From: Desulfobacteraceae bacterium
GTDB lineage: Bacteria; Desulfobacterota; Desulfobacteria; Desulfobacterales; Desulfatirhabdiaceae
Assembly: GCA_027325475.1 (NCBI GenBank)
Contig: DAIEFO010000161.1
Span: forward strand, 1-5,470
Direction: 5' to 3'
Length of the DNA stretch: 5,470 nucleotides
This document shows, one piece after another, positions 1 through 5,470 of this stretch. The translations under genes and the position numbers were made by a program. The notes beneath the pieces are model-generated. The model did not search any database. It saw nothing but the letters and a program-made list of their open reading frames with translations, and was not told the DNA's origin. Position 1 is the stretch's first letter. Each line of letters starts with the position of its first letter.

Positions 1-236
1 TTGCCGATGTCCAGTGGCTGGATGAAAACATCCGGCAATTATCAGACATTCCCATGCTGATCTGCTGGGGCGTTCATGACTTTGTTTTTGATATGGACTA
101 TCTGAAGGAATGGCGCCGGCGCTTCCCCGATGCCCATGTCCACGTTTATGATCAGGCAGGCCATTACCTGCTGGAGGATATTCCGGATTTGATTCTGGAA
201 AATGTGTTAAACTTCTTGAAAAGTCCTGTTTCCTGA
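1..236 (+). CDS. oleB: OleB-type alpha/beta hydrolase (beta-lactone decarboxylase), C-terminal fragment
   Basis: This is the 3' end of a gene that enters from the left edge. The frame is open from base 3 and ends at TGA 234-236, giving 77 visible residues, so the true start lies outside. Visible motifs are WGVHDFVF (WG at about bases 66-71, with an Asp at 78-80 after a late beta strand), EWRRRFPDAHVH, and AGHYLLED, whose His (bases 162-164) is the expected catalytic histidine of the alpha/beta-hydrolase fold. This tail closely resembles OleB proteins of the haloalkane dehalogenase-like group. OleB decarboxylates the cis-beta-lactone made by OleC to a cis-olefin plus CO2. The nucleophile and the rest of the fold are out of view. 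A free-standing OleB followed by oleC is the arrangement expected in Gram-negatives, whereas some Gram-positives have an OleBC fusion. A haloalkane dehalogenase is the alternative reading, but the adjacent oleC strongly favours OleB. Confidence 0.86.
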   Translation, partial: ADVQWLDENIRQLSDIPMLICWGVHDFVFDMDYLKEWRRRFPDAHVHVYDQAGHYLLEDIPDLILENVLNFLKSPVS

Positions 237-339
237 TGTAACCTTTCACAGTTTATTAACAATCTGACGATGTTGAAATAAACGGGGTACCAACGCTTGC
301 ATCACATCCTTCGATTCACATAAAAATACGGATTCCCGG

Positions 340-2013
340 ATGACAATAGAAATTCAACCCAAATCCGATTCTCAACCGATGAATATTGCGTCTCATCTGA
401 ACTATATGGCGCGGCTCCAGCCATATAAACGGGCGGTGGTTTTTCCTGCAGGCAGGGATGAGGATGGCAGGGTCACCTACACACAATTGACGTTTCGGCA
501 ACTGGACATGGAATCCGACTGCCTCGCGATCGGCCTGGAATCCATCGGTATCGCACGAGGCGTCCGAACTGTTCTGATGGTGCCACCGGGTCTCGATTTT
601 TTTGCACTGGTTTTTGCGTTGTTTAAAACCGGCGCCGTACCGGTAGTGGTTGATCCGGGCATGGGAATTCCGCGTCTTCTTTCCTGCATGAAAGAAAGCA
701 GGCCCGAAGCTTTTATCGGCATCTCCAAAGCCCATGCATTCCGGAAATGGCATCCATCAGCTTTTAAAACCGTCAAGGTTTGTGTCACAGTGGGTTCCAA
801 ATGGTTCTGGGGCGGCGCTTCCCTGAAAGATCTCAGGACTGTTCAGTGGCAACCGTATCCACCGGTTTCCGTTCAGAAAAATGAAACCGCCGCCATCCTC
901 TTCACCACCGGCAGCACCGGACCTGCCAAGGGCGTGCTCTATACGCATGAAAATTTTGACGCCCAGATTCGCCATATCCAGGCGCATTTTCAGATCGACA
1001 GCGATGAAATCGACCTGCCGACATTTCCGCTGTTCGCTCTCTTTGATCCGGCACTGGGCATGACCGCCGTTATTCCCGACATGGATCCTACACAACCTGC
1101 CCATGTGGACCCGGAAAAAATCATCGAAGCCATCATCAACCAGGGGGTTACCAACATGTTTGCGTCCCCCGCCCTTTTGGATCGGGTCGGCAGATTCGGC
1201 AAACAGAACAGCATCAAGCTGCCTTCTCTCAAACGGGTGGTATCGGCGGGCGCGCCGGTATCGCCGGCCAATATCGAACAGTTCTGCAACCTGCTTTGTG
1301 ACAACGCCCAGGTGCATACCCCTTACGGCGCCACCGAAGCGGTTCCGGTTCTCTCCATTGCCAGTGATGAGATTCTGTCAGACACCCGGAATTTAACTGA
1401 GAAAGGATATGGGGTCTGTGTTGGCCGCCCCATCCAGGATATTGATGTACGGATTATCAAGATCAGCGATGCTCCTATCGCCCGCTGGAGTGATGATTTA
1501 ATGGTGCCAGCAACTGAAATTGGCGAGATTGTGGTCAAGGGGGATCTGGTCACCCGCGGATATTTTGAAAATCATGATGCCGACGGCATGAGCAAAATTC
1601 GTGACGGCAAGGAACTCTGGCACCGCATGGGGGATCTGGGCTGGATGGATACCAAAGGCCGGATATGGTTCTGCGGCAGAAAAAACCACCGGGTTCAGAC
1701 ACCGTCAGGAACGCTTTACACAATTCCATGTGAGGCTGTTTTCAACAATCACCCGGATGTGATACGAAGCGCCCTGGTCGGTGTCGGCAAGCCGCCCAAC
1801 CAGAAACCCGTCATCTGCATCCAGGCGCGTCAGAATGATGGCATGTATCTCGGTAATATCGAGCAGGAACTCCTGAAGCTGGCATCCCAAAATATACAGA
1901 CCCGAAGTATTGACATTATTTTGTTTCGCAAGAGCTTTCCCGTTGACATCCGCCATAACGCCAAGATTTATCGGGAAGAACTGGCAATGTGGGCGGCGCA
2001 TCAATTAAAATAG
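340..2013 (+). CDS. oleC: OleC beta-lactone synthetase (AMP-dependent synthetase/ligase family)
   Basis: This complete 557-residue protein is of normal OleC length. OleC uses ATP to convert a 2-alkyl-3-hydroxy acid into a cis-beta-lactone through an acyl-AMP intermediate, in long-chain olefin biosynthesis. Adenylating-enzyme motifs appear in order: phosphate loop TTGSTGPAKG (residues 189-198), TPYGATE (327-333), HRMGDLGWMD (428-437), GRIWFCGRKNHRV (440-452), and a C-terminal FPVDIRHNAKIYREE (533-547) with the expected catalytic Lys542. OleC-like stretches include DLPTFPLFALFDPALGMTAV (225-244), IPDMDPT (245-251) and the WAAHQ tail, which set it apart from ordinary acyl-CoA synthetases. No signal peptide or membrane segment is seen, so it is cytoplasmic. 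ATG 340 has only a weak GGA (330-332) upstream. The ATG at 379, just before NIASHL where many OleC proteins begin, is a possible alternative start. It follows oleB by 103 bp and is probably co-transcribed with it, though the gap could hold its own promoter. Confidence 0.94.
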   Translation: MTIEIQPKSDSQPMNIASHLNYMARLQPYKRAVVFPAGRDEDGRVTYTQLTFRQLDMESDCLAIGLESIGIARGVRTVLMVPPGLDFFALVFALFKTGAVPVVVDPGMGIPRLLSCMKESRPEAFIGISKAHAFRKWHPSAFKTVKVCVTVGSKWFWGGASLKDLRTVQWQPYPPVSVQKNETAAILFTTGSTGPAKGVLYTHENFDAQIRHIQAHFQIDSDEIDLPTFPLFALFDPALGMTAVIPDMDPTQPAHVDPEKIIEAIINQGVTNMFASPALLDRVGRFGKQNSIKLPSLKRVVSAGAPVSPANIEQFCNLLCDNAQVHTPYGATEAVPVLSIASDEILSDTRNLTEKGYGVCVGRPIQDIDVRIIKISDAPIARWSDDLMVPATEIGEIVVKGDLVTRGYFENHDADGMSKIRDGKELWHRMGDLGWMDTKGRIWFCGRKNHRVQTPSGTLYTIPCEAVFNNHPDVIRSALVGVGKPPNQKPVICIQARQNDGMYLGNIEQELLKLASQNIQTRSIDIILFRKSFPVDIRHNAKIYREELAMWAAHQLK

Positions 2014-2072
2014 CAAACAGGGCTCTGACATACAATAACTTCTCCAGAGAAAAACATTTGATAGACCCCGCG

Positions 2073-3383
2073 ATGCATTCCTGTGACATTCTGATTCATA
2101 ACGGCATGATTCTGACCATGGATCCGCTCCTCCAGGTCATTTCAGACGGCATGATCGCCATTCGGAAAGATACCATCACATATGTCGGCCCCAAATCAGC
2201 GGCCATAACCGGCGCCGTGACCATCGACGCTGGCGGCGGCATCATTCTTCCAGGACTTGTCAATGGACATACCCATACCGCCATGACCCTCTTCAGGGGG
2301 CTTGCCGATGATCTTCCGCTCATGGAATGGCTTACCGGCTATATCTTTCCCGCAGAAACCCGGATCGATGCAGATTTCGTTTATACCGGCGCTCTGCTGG
2401 CCTGTGCGGAAATGATATATTCGGGCACCACCACGTTCTGTGACATGTACCTGTTCGAAGACAAGGTCGCCACCGCCTCTCAGAAATCCGGCATGAGAAG
2501 TCTGGTCGGCGAAGTCCTCTACGATTTTCCCTCTCCCAATTATGGTTCTATTGAAAAAGGCTTTGCCTATACGGAATACCTGATTCAAAAATGGAAAGAC
2601 GATCCTCTGGTTTCCATCGCGGTCGAACCCCATGCGCTTTATACATGCAGTCCGGAACTGCTCCAGACCGCCCATGCCATTTCCATGCGGCACAGCGTCC
2701 CGCTGATCACCCATCTGGCGGAAACCCATACAGAGATAGCGGAGATCCAAAGCCGTTACGGGAAATCACCGGTAGCGCATCTCGAATCTCTCGGTCTTCT
2801 GGGGCCTCACCTTATCGCCGACCATTGCGTGCATCTTGATGACTCCGAAATTGAGCGGCTCGTACACCATCACGTCAATATCATCACCAATCCGGAAAGC
2901 AATATGAAACTGGCGTCCGGAGCTGCACCGGTATCCAGTCTCATTAACCGGGGCGCCACGGTAGGACTGGGTACAGACGGATGCGCCTCCAACAACAATC
3001 TGGATATGTTTTTAGAGATGGATACGGTTGCCAAACTCCAGAAAATAGCCAGGATGGATCCAACCGCGCTGGATGCCGTCACAGTATTGAAAATGGCCAC
3101 CTGCGAAGGCGCAAAGGCTCTGGGAATGGGAAGCGTCACCGGCTCTCTGGAGCCGGGTAAAAAAGCCGATGTCATCGTTGTGGATACAGCCAAACCGCAT
3201 TTAACGCCCATGTATAATCCTTATTCTCATCTGGTGTATGCCGCTTCCGGCGCCGATGTCCGCCACTCCATCATCAACGGCAGGCTGGTAATGAAAGACC
3301 GGCAATTGCTGACCCTCGATGCAGAAGACATCATGCTTCGGGCCAACGAAAAAGCGGCTTTGGTAAAACAGTGGGTTGCATAA
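2073..3383 (+). CDS. mtaD: Amidohydrolase of the 5'-methylthioadenosine/S-adenosylhomocysteine deaminase type
   Basis: This complete 436-residue amidohydrolase is of normal length for the MtaD/SsnA-like group. Enzymes of this type deaminate S-adenosylhomocysteine and/or 5'-methylthioadenosine to the inosyl compound plus ammonia, which clears the by-products of SAM-dependent reactions. Numbered from ATG 2073, metal and catalytic residues are visible: HTH (His66, His68) followed by the hallmark MTLFRGLADDLPLMEWL (71-87), EPH (His187), HLAE (His214, Glu217), DHCVHL (His251) and GTDGCASNN (Asp302). The closing composite beta domain contains GSLEPGKKADVIVVD (357-371). No signal peptide is present. 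ATG 2073 starts at the usual MHSCDILIHNG position but has a poor ribosome binding site. TTG 2058 has AGAGA (2046-2050) seven bases upstream and would add five residues. A GTG at 1989 overlaps oleC and is unlikely. The gap to oleC is 59 bp, and tolC follows after 22 bp, so a shared transcript is likely. Substrate is inferred from family resemblance; related 8-oxoguanine or guanine-derivative deaminases cannot be wholly excluded. Confidence 0.85.
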   Translation: MHSCDILIHNGMILTMDPLLQVISDGMIAIRKDTITYVGPKSAAITGAVTIDAGGGIILPGLVNGHTHTAMTLFRGLADDLPLMEWLTGYIFPAETRIDADFVYTGALLACAEMIYSGTTTFCDMYLFEDKVATASQKSGMRSLVGEVLYDFPSPNYGSIEKGFAYTEYLIQKWKDDPLVSIAVEPHALYTCSPELLQTAHAISMRHSVPLITHLAETHTEIAEIQSRYGKSPVAHLESLGLLGPHLIADHCVHLDDSEIERLVHHHVNIITNPESNMKLASGAAPVSSLINRGATVGLGTDGCASNNNLDMFLEMDTVAKLQKIARMDPTALDAVTVLKMATCEGAKALGMGSVTGSLEPGKKADVIVVDTAKPHLTPMYNPYSHLVYAASGADVRHSIINGRLVMKDRQLLTLDAEDIMLRANEKAALVKQWVA

Positions 3384-3390
3384 ATCCCGG

Positions 3391-3398
3391 AAGAGGAA
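3391..3398 (+). promoter_or_regulatory. Ribosome binding site for the TolC-family gene
   Basis: The purine-rich AAGAGGAA stands seven bases before ATG 3406. It fixes that ATG as the start rather than TTG 3376, which would overlap the end of the deaminase gene and put ten charged residues ahead of the signal peptide. Confidence 0.65.
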
Positions 3399-3405
3399 TT
3401 CCCCT

Positions 3406-4722
3406 ATGAATACCCGACCCGTCCGCATGGTCTTTTGCCTGCTGCTGATCTGGGCAGGATGGATATATTCTGCTCAGGCGGATGATACCGTCCTGACGCT
3501 GGATCAGATCACCAAAACCGCGCTGCACAGAAATCCGGCCATTGCCATATCCAGACAGGAAGTCGAGGCTTCCCGCGCCCGGGTGACGCAGGCATATTCC
3601 GCTTATCTGCCGCAGGTTGCGGCCAACAGCGGATATACCCGGCGCAACCAGTGGATGATCAATTTCTTTAACGGAACGAAGTATCGATATCAGGACAACG
3701 ATATTCTCGGCGCATTATCCATATCCCAGTATCTCTATGATTTCGGGCAAACCAGCGGCAGGGTGGAACAAAGCCGTTTTGGTTTTTCCGCCAGCGAAAA
3801 AGCCGTGGACAAAGCCATCGCGGATACCGTGCGCGACGTCAAGAAAAGTTATTTCGAGGTTCTGAAAAAACAAAGCCTGGTGCAGGTCAACAAGGAATCC
3901 GTCCGGACGCAGGAAGAGCATCTGGATCAAGCCAGGGCTTTCTTCAAGGAAGGTGTACGCCCCAGAATCGATGTCACCAAAGCCGAAGTCGGCGTAGCCA
4001 ACAGCCGCCTGAATCTCATTCATGCCGAATACGCACTGCGGTCTTCACGGCTCGATCTTGAAAGTCTGCTGGGGGGGCCGCCAGTGGAAGGCGCCTACCA
4101 CCTTGCAGATATCGCAGCCTCCTATTCCCAGGATATTCAGCCGGTGGATGAACTGGTCGAGGAAGCCGATTCGCACAGACCGGAATTTGCCGTATTGAAA
4201 GATCAGATCCGTGCCGCGCAGGCGCAGTTCAAATCTTCCCAGGCGGGACGCTGGCCTTCAATCACGGCCAAAGCCACGGGCGGCTGGGAAAACATCAATA
4301 CCTTCGGACTGACAAACAATGATGACTTTCCGCTGCGGGACGTATGGCAAATCGGCGTCAATGTCACATGGCCGCTGTTTACCGGCTATCGCGTTCAAGG
4401 GAAAATAGCGGAATCCCAGGCGGAAATCAGCAAGCTCGAATCGAAGCAGCGGCAACTGGAGCTTCTGGTGTTTAATGAGGTTTCCACAGCCTATCTGGGG
4501 GTGAAAGAAACAGTAGAATCCATCAAAACATCCGAATTGGCACTGCAGCAGGCAAAGGAAAATATGGAGCTGGCGGATGGCCGCTACCGGAACGGCGTCG
4601 GCAATGCCCTGGAATACAGCGATGCGGAACTGGCCCTGACTCAGGCGAAAAGCAATCTGGTGCAGACTTCCTATCTGTATCACCAGAGGATGGCGGACTT
4701 GGATTATGCGGTAGGACGCTGA
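3406..4722 (+). CDS. TolC-family outer-membrane channel protein
   Basis: This complete 438-residue protein is of normal size for the family. TolC proteins form trimeric beta-barrel and alpha-helical tunnels that carry substrates from inner-membrane exporters (RND, ABC or MFS pumps with a periplasmic adaptor) across the outer membrane. A signal peptide is evident: a basic start, hydrophobic residues 8-22, and a likely cleavage after AQA (residue 25). No lipobox is seen, so it is not an NodT-type lipoprotein. The internal duplication typical of the family is visible. YLPQVAANSGY (68-77) matches RWPSITAKATGGW (282-294); the strand and turn at QYLYDFGQTSGRVEQS (108-123) matches TWPLFTGYRVQGKIAES (321-337); and FFKEGVRPRIDVTKAEVGVANSRL (179-202) matches RYRNGVGNALEYSDAELALTQAKSNL (393-418). 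Long heptad-like helices lie between. No adaptor or pump gene is adjacent in this window. It lies 22 bp behind the deaminase gene, is probably in the same transcript, and ends convergent to oleA. The exported substrate is unknown. Confidence 0.92.
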   Translation: MNTRPVRMVFCLLLIWAGWIYSAQADDTVLTLDQITKTALHRNPAIAISRQEVEASRARVTQAYSAYLPQVAANSGYTRRNQWMINFFNGTKYRYQDNDILGALSISQYLYDFGQTSGRVEQSRFGFSASEKAVDKAIADTVRDVKKSYFEVLKKQSLVQVNKESVRTQEEHLDQARAFFKEGVRPRIDVTKAEVGVANSRLNLIHAEYALRSSRLDLESLLGGPPVEGAYHLADIAASYSQDIQPVDELVEEADSHRPEFAVLKDQIRAAQAQFKSSQAGRWPSITAKATGGWENINTFGLTNNDDFPLRDVWQIGVNVTWPLFTGYRVQGKIAESQAEISKLESKQRQLELLVFNEVSTAYLGVKETVESIKTSELALQQAKENMELADGRYRNGVGNALEYSDAELALTQAKSNLVQTSYLYHQRMADLDYAVGR

Positions 4723-4793
4723 CAGTCCATTACTTCACCCCGCATTTGGATGATTTTTCAGGGTTTTCATCTGATTTTTCTCTGCCATAGCCG

Positions 4794-5470
4794 TCACCAC
4801 TCCATTCCCAGCAGCATGCAATTCAGACCGCTGCCGATGCCAAAGAATCCCACACAGTCGTTTTTTTTCAGAAAGCCGCGTTCATCGGCAATGGCCGCCG
4901 TCAACGGCAAGGAAACCGTTCCCATGTTTCCCAGATGCGGATAGGTAACGAAATCTTTTTCCGCGGCAATTCCCAAAGCGTCGAGAATGGTCTTCTGATG
5001 GGTCGCACCTACCTGGTGGCAGATGATTTTATCGGGTTTGTCCGCGGGCCACGGCATCTCCGCCCTGAAATTCCGGAATGTTTCAACACCCAGAACAACG
5101 CCGTGCTGAAGCACGCCGGCAGCGTCTGTTTCCATGACCATGGGCAGAGTGGCGGGAACGCCGGTATCCGGCCCCCAGCAGCAGAGTCTGTGATGCTGCA
5201 CGGCATTTCGGACAACACCGCCGACCAGTCGGTGTCCCCGGGCGGAAACATCCGCGTGCGTAAGTAAAACAGCCACCGCGCCGGAACCACCGGTCAGGGT
5301 GGCGACGGTATTCCGGAACACCGCCATGTCCCGCGAGTCAATCATCCGCTGAATGCTGATATCCATGATCTGCCGGGAAGATTCACAGGAGACCACCAGC
5401 CCTGCGCGAATGTGTCCCAGTTCGATAGCACTGGCAACCTGAATCATGCCGTTCAACACCCCCAGACAGG
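4794..5470 (-). CDS. oleA: OleA-type thiolase (3-oxoacyl-ACP synthase III-like), C-terminal part
   Basis: This gene enters from the right edge and ends at TGA 4796-4794. The frame stays open to the edge, so the real start is outside, and an internal GTG at 5459 is not the start. OleA condenses two fatty acyl-CoAs without initial decarboxylation to give a 2-alkyl-3-keto acid, the first step of olefin synthesis. Reading leftwards, CLGVLNGM begins with the probable nucleophilic Cys (bases 5468-5466). Next come HQVGATHQ (His, 5018-5016) and HLGNMGTVSLP (Asn, 4928-4926), completing the thiolase Cys-His-Asn triad. The tail GFFGIGSGLNCMLLGMEW matches OleA endings closely. The region LCCWGPDTGVPATLP (bases about 5185-5141) looks like an insertion relative to the Xanthomonas enzyme as I recall it. 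About 224 residues follow from the Cys inclusive, longer than I expect for that enzyme. FabH is the alternative, but the GIGSGLNC ending and nearby oleB-oleC favour an OleA-like enzyme. Confidence 0.85.
   Translation of the reverse strand, partial: CLGVLNGMIQVASAIELGHIRAGLVVSCESSRQIMDISIQRMIDSRDMAVFRNTVATLTGGSGAVAVLLTHADVSARGHRLVGGVVRNAVQHHRLCCWGPDTGVPATLPMVMETDAAGVLQHGVVLGVETFRNFRAEMPWPADKPDKIICHQVGATHQKTILDALGIAAEKDFVTYPHLGNMGTVSLPLTAAIADERGFLKKNDCVGFFGIGSGLNCMLLGMEW

Noticed and set aside
757..1317. Long open frame of 186 codons on the minus strand within oleC
   Set aside because: It lies wholly inside the confidently recognised oleC gene on the other strand. Its translation has no recognisable domain and looks like a reverse-frame shadow, rich in Arg, Gly and His.
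2019..2049. CTCTG...CAGAG inverted repeat in the oleC-deaminase gap
   Set aside because: It is a five-pair stem with a loop of about 20 bases, with no T-run behind it and no match to a known regulatory RNA.
1989..2072. Extended deaminase start at GTG 1989 overlapping the end of oleC
   Set aside because: The extra 28 residues do not resemble the family, no good ribosome binding site precedes the GTG, and the family start fits ATG 2073.
2196..2750. Open frame of 184 codons on the minus strand within the deaminase gene
   Set aside because: It is a shadow of the amidohydrolase gene: full overlap, no family-like motif and no ribosome binding site considered convincing.
4258..4683. Open frame of 141 codons on the minus strand within the tolC-family gene
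   Set aside because: It sits opposite the well-supported TolC helices. The translation is low in recognisable features and reflects reverse reading of Gln/Ala/Leu-rich coiled-coil codons.
4749..4771. Possible terminator hairpin GATGA...TCATC followed by T-rich DNA between tolC and oleA
   Set aside because: It has only five mostly A-T pairs around a 13-base loop, too weak to call an intrinsic terminator.
4935..5267. Plus-strand open frame of 110 codons opposite oleA
   Set aside because: The minus-strand protein contains the full thiolase His and Asn motifs and the GIGSGLNC end, so the plus-strand frame is a shadow.

Overview
The window carries five protein-coding genes, two of them cut by its edges, and almost no non-coding DNA. 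No RNA gene, CRISPR array, insertion sequence or attachment site was seen. An outer-membrane TolC-family protein with a Sec signal peptide shows a Gram-negative (diderm) host. Moderate GC (about half by eye) and the combination of ole genes with an MTA/SAH-type deaminase would suit a deltaproteobacterium (Desulfobacterota-like). That placement is an impression from recalled protein resemblance, not a demonstrated result.

Layout. Plus strand: the C-terminal end of an OleB-type alpha/beta hydrolase (1-236), a 103-bp gap, a complete OleC-type AMP-dependent ligase (340-2013), a 59-bp gap, a complete amidohydrolase of the 5'-methylthioadenosine/S-adenosylhomocysteine deaminase type (about 2073-3383), a 22-bp gap with a good ribosome binding site, and a complete TolC-family outer-membrane channel (3406-4722). 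Minus strand: after a 71-bp convergent junction, the C-terminal two thirds of an OleA-type thiolase (5470-4794). The window edge falls one codon before its catalytic cysteine.

How they work together. OleA, OleC and OleB are the characteristic enzymes of head-to-head long-chain hydrocarbon synthesis. OleA condenses two acyl-CoAs to a beta-keto acid, OleD (not in view) reduces it, OleC closes a beta-lactone using ATP, and OleB decarboxylates the lactone to a cis-olefin. The unusual point is architecture: oleA is convergent with oleB-oleC and separated from them by a purine-type deaminase gene and a tolC gene. Whether those two genes belong functionally to the pathway or are simply embedded neighbours cannot be decided from this sequence. 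The pathway itself is known. The possibly new part is the association with the deaminase and exporter, and the divergent OleA subtype.
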